64,000 bases of DNA, taken from positions 4,611,501-4,675,500 of the forward strand of contig NZ_CP029562.1 of assembly GCF_004136315.1 (NCBI RefSeq), written 5' to 3'. The notes beneath the pieces were generated by a model. The model saw only the letters and a list, made by a program, of their open reading frames with translations, did not search any database and had not been told where the DNA came from. The translations under genes were made by a program, and so were the position numbers. This DNA is from Mesorhizobium sp. Pch-S (GTDB taxonomy: Bacteria > Pseudomonadota > Alphaproteobacteria > Rhizobiales > Rhizobiaceae). Numbering within the stretch: position 1 is the stretch's first letter; each line of letters starts with the position of its first letter. Shown in pieces: positions 38,571-46,775 of this stretch.

Positions 38571-39458
38571 ATGGCCCCAGCCCAACAGGACCGTACGGCT
38601 TGGCTTTTGCTGGCGCCCATGATTGCGATCATGGTGCTGGTGACGGCGTTTCCGCTCCTCAACACCCTGTGGCTGGCGTTTACGGACGCCAGCCTCACCG
38701 GCCAGGGCTATGTATGGCAATGGGTCGGGCTGGAGAACTTCGCCTACATTCTCGATGACAGCGACTTTCGCGCTGCCGTCGGCCGCACCGCCTATTTCAC
38801 CGTGCTGTCGGTTTCGGCCGAAGTGGTGCTCGGCGTGCTGGTTGCACTGCTGCTCAATCAGGAGTTCAAGGGCCGCGCCGTGGTGCGGGCGCTGCTGATC
38901 CTGCCCTGGGCACTGCCCACCATCGTCAATGCGGTGATGTGGCGTCTCATCTACAATCCCGAATATGGCAGCCTGAATGCATTGCTGACCCAGGTCGGCC
39001 TGCTCGATGCCTATCGCTCCTGGCTGGGCGACCCTGCAACGGCGATGAACATGGTCATCCTCGCCGACATCTGGAAGAACTATCCGCTGATCGCTCTGAT
39101 CGCGCTGGCGGGTCTGCAGACTGTACCGAAGGACCTCTACGAAGCCGCGATCATGGATGGGGCGAATGCCTGGACGCGGTTCTGGAAGATCACGCTGCCG
39201 GGCATCATGGGCTCGCTCAGCGTTGCCATGGTGTTGCGCGCCATCGAAGCCTTCAAGGTCTTCGACATCTTCTATGTCATGACGCGTGGCGGGCCAGCCG
39301 ATTCCACCAAGACGGTGTCCTTTTTTGTCTACCAGGAGTCCTTCACCTATCTGCGCGCCGGCAGCGGTGCCGCCTATGCACTGACTGTAACCGCGATGAG
39401 CGCGCTGATGATTTCGATCTACGTCGTCATGCTGGTGCGGCGGGAGAAACGCTTATGA
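38571..39458 (+). CDS. Sugar ABC permease (MalF-like)
   Basis: 295-residue CUT1-type inner-membrane permease, six hydrophobic segments, with the EAA loop YEAAIMDGANAWTRFWKITL near residues 189-208. It starts 34 bases after the binding-protein stop and overlaps the next permease by 4 bases. No ATPase gene follows, which is unusual. Confidence 0.94.
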   Translation: MAPAQQDRTAWLLLAPMIAIMVLVTAFPLLNTLWLAFTDASLTGQGYVWQWVGLENFAYILDDSDFRAAVGRTAYFTVLSVSAEVVLGVLVALLLNQEFKGRAVVRALLILPWALPTIVNAVMWRLIYNPEYGSLNALLTQVGLLDAYRSWLGDPATAMNMVILADIWKNYPLIALIALAGLQTVPKDLYEAAIMDGANAWTRFWKITLPGIMGSLSVAMVLRAIEAFKVFDIFYVMTRGGPADSTKTVSFFVYQESFTYLRAGSGAAYALTVTAMSALMISIYVVMLVRREKRL

Positions 39459-40288
39459 GACGCAGCCTGACCGCCACCATCCTGGTCTATGCCGCCGTAG
39501 CGGTGTTCGTCGCTTCCATTCTGGCGCCGGTCGCCTGGCTGTTCATCATGAGCATTTCGGACGCCAACGACCTCACCACGATCCCGCTGCGCTGGATTCC
39601 AGAACAACCGGATTTCTCGCGCTATGCGCGGCTGTTCTCACTGGAGGAGGGGTCCGCGGGGCTCGCCTTCCTTTCGGCGCTGCGCAATTCCGTAATCGTG
39701 GCCGTCAGTGCCACGGCGATAGCACTCGCAGCGGGCATTCCCGCCGCCTACTCGTTTTCGCGGTTTCCCGACCGGATGCCGCTGCTCTATGCGGTGATCG
39801 TCACCTACATGATGCCGCCGGTGGCGCTGATCCTGCCGCTCTACAAGGTGTTTTCGGCGCTCGGCCTGCTCAACAACGTCACTTCGCTGATCATCGTTTA
39901 CTGCACCATCCTTCTGCCCTTCGTGACCTGGCTGATGAAATCGGGCTTCGACAGCGTGCCGGTGGAGATCGAACAGGCCGCGTCGATCGACGGGGCAAAC
40001 CTGTTCCAGATCCTGACCCGCATAACGCTGCCGGTCGCAGCCGCCTCGGCAGGTGCTGCCGCGCTTTTCGCGCTGTTGCTTGCCTGGGACGAGTTCTTCT
40101 ATGCGCTGCTCTACACCAGCGATACGCGTGCCAAGACCCTGCCGGTGGCGATCGCCGACTTTGCTGCGGGTCGCGCTACCGACTACGGGCTGATCTCGGC
40201 AGTCGGACTGCTGGCGGCGTTGCCGCCGGTGCTGATCGGCTTCTTCCTGCAGAAATCGCTGCTTTCCGGTCTCTCGGCGGCAGTGTGA
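39455..40288 (+). CDS. Sugar ABC permease (MalG-like)
   Basis: 277-residue CUT1-type permease starting at MRRSLTATILVYAAVAVFVA; the EAA loop IEQAASIDGANLFQILTRIT is near residues 172-191. I use the ATG at 39455 because it overlaps the previous stop (ATGA); the frame continues upstream but lies inside the first permease gene. The transporter encoded here lacks an ATPase and must borrow one. Confidence 0.94.
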   Translation: MRRSLTATILVYAAVAVFVASILAPVAWLFIMSISDANDLTTIPLRWIPEQPDFSRYARLFSLEEGSAGLAFLSALRNSVIVAVSATAIALAAGIPAAYSFSRFPDRMPLLYAVIVTYMMPPVALILPLYKVFSALGLLNNVTSLIIVYCTILLPFVTWLMKSGFDSVPVEIEQAASIDGANLFQILTRITLPVAAASAGAAALFALLLAWDEFFYALLYTSDTRAKTLPVAIADFAAGRATDYGLISAVGLLAALPPVLIGFFLQKSLLSGLSAAV

Positions 40289-40298
40289 AAGGCTGACC

Positions 40299-41327
40299 AT
40301 GGCGACGGAGACGACAAGCGGCAAGGGGCTTGCATTGCTGCAGGCCGAGATGGCGCGGCAGGGCGCGGACGCGATCGCCTCGTTGACGGGGAATGAAGCA
40401 ATGGCAGCTGAACTGGCTGCCAGCATCATGCGCACTGGTCGGCTGGTTCTGATCGGCATGGGCGCTTCGCACTATGCCAACCGCATGGCTGAAACGTCCT
40501 GGCGCCGGCTTGGTGTTGATTGTCGGGCTGAGACCGCTGGCGATGTTCTGCTGCAGGATCTACCGGCGCAGGCCCGTACGCTCGTACTGGTTTCGCAATC
40601 CGGCGAATCCGGGGAAATCCTGCAGTTGCTGGATCTGCTGCCTCCTGGCGCCGACCTTTTTGGGATGACGCTGGCACCGCAGAGCACACTTGGGCTCAGC
40701 TTGCGATGCCTCGTCGGCGTCGGCGGCCAGGAAGTCGCGTTCGCGGCGACACGCAGCCTCACCATCACGCTGGCCCTGCATGCGGCAGTCCTGGCGGCAG
40801 CAGGTGGTGAAATCGGCAGCTTCGCGGCCACCCTTGCCGCATCGCGTCAGTCCGCATTGGAAGAAGCCGTTGAGGCGCTGGCACAGAAAAATTCGGTCAT
40901 CATCGCCGGGCGGGGCGAACTGCGGGGACTTGCGGAAGCCAATGGTCTGATGCTGATGGAACTGGCCCGTATTCCGGCGTTCGGTTTCGAATTTGGCCAG
41001 TTCCGTCACGGCCCGCTCGAGGCACTGGCGCCCGATCTGGGCGTGCTCCTCCTGCGTGGGCCTGGCGCGCTTGGCGCCGGTACGGCGACGCTCGCCAGGG
41101 CAGCACTTGGTGCTGGGACCGTGCCGGTGATCTTCGATTGCAGTGGTGAAGCGCCGATCGAAGGCGCGGTGACCGTCGCATTTTCAAGCAACGAGGGGCT
41201 GTCTGCGGTCGCCGCGATGCTGCCTGCCTTGCAAAAGCTCATCATTGCCGTTTCCAGCCGCAAGGTAGCGGGAGTTGGCGAACCGGTGCGCTCGACGAAA
41301 ATAACCGGAATTGACCATGAAGCATGA
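40299..41327 (+). CDS. Double SIS-domain sugar isomerase/deaminase (GlmS-C, AgaS or FrlB-like)
   Basis: 342-residue cytoplasmic protein with two SIS domains, like the isomerase half of GlmS. The first has RLVLIGMGASHYANRMAETS and VLVSQSGESGEI; the second has SVIIAGRGELRGLAEANGLM and FGFEFGQFRHGPLEAL, where the HGP motif matches the GlmS active-site region. Such stand-alone proteins act as glucosamine-6-phosphate deaminases or as fructosamine-6-phosphate deglycases. It starts 10 bases after the permease gene and overlaps the kinase gene. Confidence 0.88.
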   Translation: MATETTSGKGLALLQAEMARQGADAIASLTGNEAMAAELAASIMRTGRLVLIGMGASHYANRMAETSWRRLGVDCRAETAGDVLLQDLPAQARTLVLVSQSGESGEILQLLDLLPPGADLFGMTLAPQSTLGLSLRCLVGVGGQEVAFAATRSLTITLALHAAVLAAAGGEIGSFAATLAASRQSALEEAVEALAQKNSVIIAGRGELRGLAEANGLMLMELARIPAFGFEFGQFRHGPLEALAPDLGVLLLRGPGALGAGTATLARAALGAGTVPVIFDCSGEAPIEGAVTVAFSSNEGLSAVAAMLPALQKLIIAVSSRKVAGVGEPVRSTKITGIDHEA

Positions 41328-42255
41328 ACGCCCGCACCGGCCATCCATCCACGTTATCGGCGGCGTCATGGTCGATCTGATCATGGGGCCGGTGACGCCC
41401 TGGCCGCGTCCCGGAACCGAGACCTTCGTAGATCATTCGGAATTGCGTGCAGGCGGGCCGGCGGGGAACACGGGACTGGCACTCAAGGCGCTGGGCATAC
41501 CACACCACATCGTCTGCAACGTCGGCAATGACATGTTCGGCGCCTGGCTGATCGAGACATTCGGCGAGGTTGCCCGCACCTGGCCCCAGGTGGCGACACC
41601 GACCGCGCTGTCGGTCGGTGTCGAGCATCCGGGTGGCGAGCGATCGTTTCTCACCACGGCAGGCAACCTTGCCGTACAGACCCCGGAGAGCATGCTGGCC
41701 ATGTTGCCGGAGGAAGCAACTGCCGGTGACATTGCGCTGCTGACCGGCTCCTTTCTTTATCTCGACCTGATCGAGGTCTTCGAAGCGATGCTGGCCACCG
41801 TCTCGGCGCGCGGTTTTGCAGTTGCCCTCGATACCGGCTGGCCCTCGGACGGCTGGACCGATACGATCAAGGCGTCCACCGTTGCCTGTCTTGCGCATTG
41901 CGATCATGTGCTGCTGAACGAAATCGAAAGCCTTTCATTGTCTGGTGAACAGACTGTGGAAGCGGCGGCCATGTGGCTCGCGAAGCGTGCCAAACCCGGT
42001 GCCATTGTTGTTATCAAACGCGGCGGCGACGGCGCTTCCGCCTGGCGCGACGGGGAGGTCACACATGTGCCGGCGCCTGCCGTCGCGGTGATCGACACCA
42101 CCGGCGCCGGCGACACCTTCAACGCCGGTTATCTCGGCGCTCTGCTGGATGGCGCTACGCTGGAGGATGCGCTGCGCGCCGGCGTCGCTGTGGCTTCGGC
42201 GGCGATCGCTTCCTCGCCGCGGCGTTACGTTTCGCTGGACGTGGCACTGCGCTGA
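41317..42255 (+). CDS. PfkB family carbohydrate kinase
   Basis: 312-residue ribokinase-fold kinase. The N-terminal motif is GGPAGNTGLALKALG near residues 46-60, and the C-terminal PfkB signature is DTTGAGDTFNAGYLGALL, with the catalytic aspartate in GAGD. I prefer the ATG at 41317; a TTG at 41311 is in frame. It overlaps the SIS gene by 11 bases, suggesting coupled translation. Kinase plus SIS protein resembles the FrlD/FrlB pair for fructosamines, or a glucosamine/N-acetylglucosamine route. Confidence 0.9.
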   Translation: MKHERPHRPSIHVIGGVMVDLIMGPVTPWPRPGTETFVDHSELRAGGPAGNTGLALKALGIPHHIVCNVGNDMFGAWLIETFGEVARTWPQVATPTALSVGVEHPGGERSFLTTAGNLAVQTPESMLAMLPEEATAGDIALLTGSFLYLDLIEVFEAMLATVSARGFAVALDTGWPSDGWTDTIKASTVACLAHCDHVLLNEIESLSLSGEQTVEAAAMWLAKRAKPGAIVVIKRGGDGASAWRDGEVTHVPAPAVAVIDTTGAGDTFNAGYLGALLDGATLEDALRAGVAVASAAIASSPRRYVSLDVALR

Positions 42256-42356
42256 AATTCTTCTCGGCCCTGACGCCTTGACATGCCGGCCGAGCCCAGA
42301 CTTGTTGGGCAGGTGATACGGGCCCGCTTGTTGGCCTGGTGCCGACAAGGAAAAGC

Positions 42357-43112
42357 ATGCGCGCGGCCAAGGGGAAGGCAAAAAGCGACAACGGTGCCGA
42401 AAAGCCGATGCCTGCGGTTCGCCGGGCCGGCTCCAGCGTGCACGCACATGTCGCCAACGAGATCGGCCTTGCCATCGTACGTGGCGACTATCCGCCCGGC
42501 ACCATCCTGCCCAACGAAACGAAATGGGCAGAAACCTTCAACGTCAGCCGTTCTGCCGTGCGCGAGGCGATCAAGATGCTGATGGCCAAGAGCCTGCTTG
42601 CGTCCCGCCCCAAAGTCGGCAGCCGGGTCGAGCCGCGCGAACGCTGGAACCTGCTCGACCGGGATGTGCTGGGCTGGTACGCCACGTCGCCTGACCGTGG
42701 CGCTTTCCTGCGTACCGTGCAGGAGTTCCGTCACCTGATCGAGCCGGAAGCCACGGCGTTCGCCGCCATGCGCAGGACGGAAGAGCAGATGGAGGAGATT
42801 TCCCGCGCCTGCCGCGACATGAACAATGCTCCAACCCTGGAAGAACGCACGCGCGCCGACACACGCTTTCACCTCGCCATTCTGCGCGCGTCCGGCAACG
42901 ATCTGCTGGTACCGCTTGGTGTCTTGATCGAACAGGCTTTCGACCATTTGTTCGTGCATGTGACGCGTGAGGGCGACGATCTCGAGACCGCCCAGAAGCT
43001 GCACGAACTGGTCGAGAAGAACATCCGCCTGCAGCGTCCCGATGCAGCGCGCGCCGCCGTGCGCAAGCTGCTTGCCAACACCGACAAGGTGGTGGGGCGC
43101 GAACCTGAATGA
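42357..43112 (+). CDS. GntR family regulator, FadR-type (FCD domain)
   Basis: 251-residue regulator with winged helix (GTILPNETKWAETFNVSRSA, then VREAIKMLMAKSLL) and FCD effector domain (FRHLIEPEATAFAA, DTRFHLAILRASGND). The ATG at 42357 follows AAGGAAAAG; a GTG at 42339 would add six residues. It is the second regulator linked to this operon, besides the ROK protein. The subgroup includes DgoR-like sugar-acid regulators. The next gene starts 10 bases after its stop, so the two are co-transcribed. Confidence 0.92.
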   Translation: MRAAKGKAKSDNGAEKPMPAVRRAGSSVHAHVANEIGLAIVRGDYPPGTILPNETKWAETFNVSRSAVREAIKMLMAKSLLASRPKVGSRVEPRERWNLLDRDVLGWYATSPDRGAFLRTVQEFRHLIEPEATAFAAMRRTEEQMEEISRACRDMNNAPTLEERTRADTRFHLAILRASGNDLLVPLGVLIEQAFDHLFVHVTREGDDLETAQKLHELVEKNIRLQRPDAARAAVRKLLANTDKVVGREPE

Positions 43113-43122
43113 GCCCCGTAAC

Positions 43123-44670
43123 ATGACGCAACGCCCGAATGTGCTTCTTATCTGCGCCGACCAGTGGCGCGGCGACTGCCTGTCGGCACTTGGCCATCCC
43201 AATGTGCGCACGCCGAACCTCGATGCACTGGCGGCGGACGGGATGCTGTTTCGCAAGCATTTCGGGCAATGCACGCCATGCGGGCCTTCGCGCACCAGCC
43301 TGCTGACCGGGCTCTATCTGATGAACCATCGCTCCGGCCGCAACGGTACGCCGCTCGATGCGCGCCACACCAACATCGCGCTGGAGGCGCGCAAGGCCGG
43401 TTATCGGCCAGCCTTGTTCGGTTACACCGACACCAGTGCTGATCCACGCGATCTCGACGCCAATGATCCGTCACTCAAGACCTATGAAAGCGTGATGCCG
43501 GGATTCGAGGCGGCGCTGCATCTGCCTGACGAAATGGAAGAATGGATCGCGGACCTTCTCGCCAAGGGTTACGACCTGCCCGGCGGCCGGGCTGATGTCT
43601 TCCGTCCCAAGTCCGGTTTCGAAAAACCTGACGATCGTGGCTTCCGCTACATTCCGACGGTCTATCCGGCCGAGCACAGCGAAGCTGCATTCCTGACCGA
43701 CGCGTTCCTGAAATGGCTTTCGGTCCGGCGCGACAGCCCGTGGTTCGCGCATTTCGTGTTTCTGCGGCCGCATCCGCCGCTGATCGCGCCGGAGCCCTAC
43801 AATGCCTTGGTCGATCCCGCAGCTGTGAGCTTGCCGGCGCGCGCCGCAAGTCTTGCCGAGGAAAAAAGGCAGCATCCGATGCTTGCCTATGAGCTGGATC
43901 GGATAAGTGTCCCGGGTGGCTATGACGAGCACAGCCCGTTTGATCCGGTTTCGGCCAGCGAATTGGAAATCCGGCAGATGCGGGCGACCTATTACGGGTT
44001 GATCGCCGAAGTCGATCATCACCTTGGCCGTATCATCGAGCATCTGAAGCGAACCGGCGAATATGACCGTACGCTGATCATCGTCACCAGCGACCACGCC
44101 GAAATGCTTGGTGAGCATCATGCCTGGGGCAAGGAGGTCTATTTCGACGGCGCTTTCCATCTGCCGCTGGTGATCCGCGATCCGTGCGCCGACGCCGATG
44201 CTGCGCGCGGCACGACCGTGGAGGTCTTCACCGAGGCTGTCGACGTGATGCCGACCGTCCTCGACTGGCTCGGGCTCGAGAAGCCGCGCGCCTGCGATGG
44301 CCGCTCGCTGTTGCCGCTGCTGCGCGGTGACACACCCGCCGACTGGCGGAACGCGATCTTCTTCGAACATGATTTCCGCACCGTGGCGACGCAGAAGGCT
44401 GAGGTGACGCTCGGCATCACGTCCGATCAATGCAGCTATGCGGTCATCCGCGACGACCGCTTCAAATATGTGCATTTCGCTGCTTTGCCGCCGCTGCTGT
44501 TCGATCTCGTAGAGGACCCGGACGAGACGACCAATCTGGCCGAGCGGCCGGACATGACGCCGACGGTGCTGCACTATGCTCAGAGGATGCTCGACTGGCG
44601 GCTGACTCATGCCGAGCGCACCCTGACCAACATGATGATCACGCAGGCCGGCGTGGTGTCACGGCCTTGA
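43123..44670 (+). CDS. Sulfatase-fold hydrolase, phosphonate/phosphate monoester hydrolase-like
   Basis: 515-residue alkaline-phosphatase-superfamily enzyme. The nucleophile is C53 in CTPCGPSRTSLL, which an activating enzyme would turn into formylglycine; metal-ligand regions are LLICADQWRGD near the start and TSDHAEMLGEHH near residue 325. The stretch SLLTGLYLMNHR and the ending RYxHFAALPPLLFDL-type pattern are strongly like the Rhizobium phosphonate monoester hydrolase (about 514 residues) as I remember it. These enzymes are promiscuous for phosphate, phosphonate and sulfate esters. Start chosen at 43123 (MTQRPNVLL). It has no signal peptide. Confidence 0.88.
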   Translation: MTQRPNVLLICADQWRGDCLSALGHPNVRTPNLDALAADGMLFRKHFGQCTPCGPSRTSLLTGLYLMNHRSGRNGTPLDARHTNIALEARKAGYRPALFGYTDTSADPRDLDANDPSLKTYESVMPGFEAALHLPDEMEEWIADLLAKGYDLPGGRADVFRPKSGFEKPDDRGFRYIPTVYPAEHSEAAFLTDAFLKWLSVRRDSPWFAHFVFLRPHPPLIAPEPYNALVDPAAVSLPARAASLAEEKRQHPMLAYELDRISVPGGYDEHSPFDPVSASELEIRQMRATYYGLIAEVDHHLGRIIEHLKRTGEYDRTLIIVTSDHAEMLGEHHAWGKEVYFDGAFHLPLVIRDPCADADAARGTTVEVFTEAVDVMPTVLDWLGLEKPRACDGRSLLPLLRGDTPADWRNAIFFEHDFRTVATQKAEVTLGITSDQCSYAVIRDDRFKYVHFAALPPLLFDLVEDPDETTNLAERPDMTPTVLHYAQRMLDWRLTHAERTLTNMMITQAGVVSRP

Positions 44671-44676
44671 GGCAAT

Positions 44677-44706
44677 CAAGCTGGTCTTAAATTTTGATCC
44701 AGCTTG
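44677..44706. terminator. Stem-loop at end of sugar operon
   Basis: Perfect 8-base arms CAAGCTGG (44677-44684) and CCAGCTTG (44699-44706) enclose a 14-base AT-rich loop, just after the stop of the hydrolase gene. There is no T run, so it may be a weak terminator or an operator for the MFS gene that starts at 44773. Confidence 0.35.
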
Positions 44707-44772
44707 GTGCTGCCGGCTGCGGGACCTGGAAAGGTAAGGGTGGGGTGCCGAAAGTGGAGCCCGCATCCCGAC

Positions 44773-46014
44773 ATGAACCAGCATCCCATCCCGTCGGGGA
44801 GCAAAGTCTCCGTCATTGATGGCCGCGAGGCCTGGCTGAGGCTTGCCGTTTCCGTTGTGCTGGGCACGATTGGTGCTGTCGGTATGTGGGCGGTGGTTGT
44901 CGTGCTGCCCGCCGTACAGGCCGAGTTCGGCGTCGACCGTGCCGATGCGTCGTTGCCTTATACAGCCACGATGATCGGCTTTGCCGCCGGCAACGTGCTG
45001 GTCGGGCGCGCGGTCGACCGCGTGGGCTACTGGATGCCAGCGCTGTTGTCGTCGCTGACACTCGCCGCGGGCATGATCCTGGCATCTTTCGCCGGTTCGA
45101 TCCTGCAGTTCACGCTGGCGCAGGGAATTCTCGTCGGCTTCGGCACCGCTGCGATCTTCGGGCCGCTGGTGGCCGACATTTCACACTGGTTCAACCGTCG
45201 CCGCGGTGTCGCGGTCGCAGCCGCCGCCTGTGGCAACTACCTGGCTGGCGCTTTATGGCCCGTGGTGATGCCGCTGCTGATCGCTGCCGAGGGATGGCGC
45301 TTCACCTATCTGGTCATAGGTATCTTCTGCCTCGTCACCATGATCCCGCTGGTGCTGATGATGCGGCAACCCGCACCGCGTGAAGCTTTCGTGACCTCAC
45401 CTTCCTCGACATCCCGTCGTGTGCAGCCGATCGCACTGTCACCTGCAACCCTGCAAGGCCTGCTGATCATCGCCGGTTTCGGTTGTTGCATGGCGATGGC
45501 GATGCCGCAGGTGCATATCGTCGCTTACTGCATGGACCTTGGTTACGGCGTGGCGCGCGGTGCCGAGATGCTGTCGCTCATGCTTGCCGGCGGCGTTGTC
45601 AGCCGGCTGGTGTCCGGCTTCGTTGCCGACCGGATCGGCGGCATCAAGACGCTTTTGATCGGCTCGGCGCTGCAGTGCCTGTCGCTGTTGTTCTACATTC
45701 CCTTCGACGGGCTGGCGTCGCTTTACATCGTCTCGCTGGTGTTCGGCCTTTCCCAGGGCGGCATCGTGCCCTGCTACGCGATCATCGTGCGTGAATACAT
45801 GCCCGCGGCCGAGGCTGGACAGCGCGTCGGCCTGGTCATCATGGCGACCATCATCGGCATGGCCGTGGGGGGATGGAGTTCGGGCTGGATCTACGATCTT
45901 ACCGGTTCTTACGCTGCCGCATTCCTCAACGGCATCGCCTGGAATGTGGTGAACCTGGCCGTGATGGTGCTGGTCCTGTGGCGGGTAGGGCGGTCTCGGC
46001 CCGCAACCGCGTAA
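44773..46014 (+). CDS. MFS transporter (oxalate/formate antiporter-like group)
   Basis: 413-residue major facilitator protein with twelve predicted membrane segments. Landmarks are VVVLPAVQAEFGVDRADASL near the N-terminus, GRAVDRVGYWMPAL as the loop 2-3 motif, and FVADRIGGIKTLL in the second half. The ATG at 44773 (MNQHPIPSG) is chosen over an upstream in-frame start that would add unrelated residues. Relatives carry monocarboxylates or dicarboxylates. The substrate is unknown; it is convergent with the Rrf2 gene. Confidence 0.9.
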   Translation: MNQHPIPSGSKVSVIDGREAWLRLAVSVVLGTIGAVGMWAVVVVLPAVQAEFGVDRADASLPYTATMIGFAAGNVLVGRAVDRVGYWMPALLSSLTLAAGMILASFAGSILQFTLAQGILVGFGTAAIFGPLVADISHWFNRRRGVAVAAAACGNYLAGALWPVVMPLLIAAEGWRFTYLVIGIFCLVTMIPLVLMMRQPAPREAFVTSPSSTSRRVQPIALSPATLQGLLIIAGFGCCMAMAMPQVHIVAYCMDLGYGVARGAEMLSLMLAGGVVSRLVSGFVADRIGGIKTLLIGSALQCLSLLFYIPFDGLASLYIVSLVFGLSQGGIVPCYAIIVREYMPAAEAGQRVGLVIMATIIGMAVGGWSSGWIYDLTGSYAAAFLNGIAWNVVNLAVMVLVLWRVGRSRPATA

Positions 46015-46028
46015 CCAACAAGACAGCC

Positions 46029-46045
46029 GACCGCGTTTCGCGGTC
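46029..46045. terminator. Hairpin between convergent MFS and rrf2-type genes
   Basis: GACCGCG-TTT-CGCGGTC, perfect 7-base arms, lies in the 29-base gap and reaches the stop codon of the Rrf2 gene. It could end transcription from either side, though no long T run follows. Confidence 0.4.
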
Positions 46046-46496
46046 AGTTCGATTGGGAAGACAGCTCCAGCGGATAATCGTCGTTATCGGCGTCGCGCAT
46101 CGCCGCCAGGCTGCGGTTGTCGAGCACGTCGGCGATCGCCTGGCGCACTTCGAGCATCATATGGCGGACTTCGCAGGTTTCCTCGTTGCAGTCCTCGCAG
46201 CGCTGGTACTGCGTGCGGCTGGCGCAAGGAATCGGCGCCAGCGGGCCGTCGAGCACACGCACGACGTGGCCGATCTTGATCTCGGCCGCCGGACGGGCGA
46301 GGCGATAGCCACCGTCCTTGCCCTTGCGGCTCTGCACGAAACCGGCATTGCGCAATTCACCAAGGATGGCGTCGAGGAACTTCTTCGGGATGTTGTTGGC
46401 GACGGCGATGTCGTTGACGAAGGCCAGCTGTCCGGCCGGCATCCGCGACAGATGCACAAGGGCCTTGAGCCCGTACTTGCCTTTTTTGGTGAGCAT
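46044..46496 (-). CDS. Rrf2 family regulator with four cysteines
   Basis: 150-residue winged-helix regulator. The N-terminus MLTKKGKYGLKALVHLSRMP and the wing KGKDGGYRLARPA are classical for Rrf2. Cysteines at residues 91, 100, 103 and 108 lie where IscR-type proteins hold an iron-sulfur cluster, but the spacing differs from IscR (three cysteines). I chose the ATG at 46496; a start at 46583 adds residues not found in the family. Next to sulfate-uptake genes, a role like that of CymR in cysteine/sulfur control, or iron-sulfur sensing, is plausible. Confidence 0.88.
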   Translation of the reverse strand: MLTKKGKYGLKALVHLSRMPAGQLAFVNDIAVANNIPKKFLDAILGELRNAGFVQSRKGKDGGYRLARPAAEIKIGHVVRVLDGPLAPIPCASRTQYQRCEDCNEETCEVRHMMLEVRQAIADVLDNRSLAAMRDADNDDYPLELSSQSN

Positions 46497-46641
46497 GCCT
46501 GTCACTGCCTGAGCCGCAATCCCGTCAGCCGTTTGCCGGCTGTTTGTGCGCAAATCATGGCAAAACGGTCGGCCAGGACGCACGAAGAGAGAATAGAGTC
46601 CAGTTTGTCGATATACAATAAAAAGAGCGTTGATTTTTCGT

Positions 46642-46656
46642 GCGTTTTCGAAACGC
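46642..46656. promoter_or_regulatory. Inverted repeat GCGTTT-TCG-AAACGC upstream of rrf2-type gene
   Basis: Perfect 6-base arms around a 3-base centre, 146 bases upstream of the Rrf2 start and within its own promoter region, since the gene upstream is cut off by the terminator at 46703-46725. It may be an operator; no assignment is possible from sequence. Confidence 0.25.
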
Positions 46657-46702
46657 GAAGGCTTTGTGCTACAAAAATGGCACTGTTGTCTTCGCAGAAA
46701 TG

Positions 46703-46725
46703 AAAAAGCCGGCTTGCGCCGGCTT
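46703..46725 (-). terminator. Intrinsic terminator of the second sulfate-binding-protein gene
   Basis: Perfect 8-base stem AAGCCGGC / GCCGGCTT (46706-46713 and 46718-46725) with a 4-base loop. Read on the minus strand it is followed by TTTTT, the normal form of a Rho-independent terminator. It ends the message of the binding-protein gene (stop at 46776) and separates it from the Rrf2 gene. Confidence 0.8.
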
Positions 46726-46775
46726 CTTCTCGATTGTCTGCCCGGAGAAACGGGTTCAAATTGAACCAGCCTGGG

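Noticed and set aside
37286..38698. Minus-strand open frame (470 codons) opposite the sugar-binding protein
   Set aside because: Shadow frame; the plus-strand gene has signal peptide, family motifs and ribosome-binding site.
42967..43122. N-terminal extension of the PMH-like frame into the GntR gene
   Set aside because: The extra 52 codons overlap the GntR gene in another frame; homologues begin at MTQRPNVLL.
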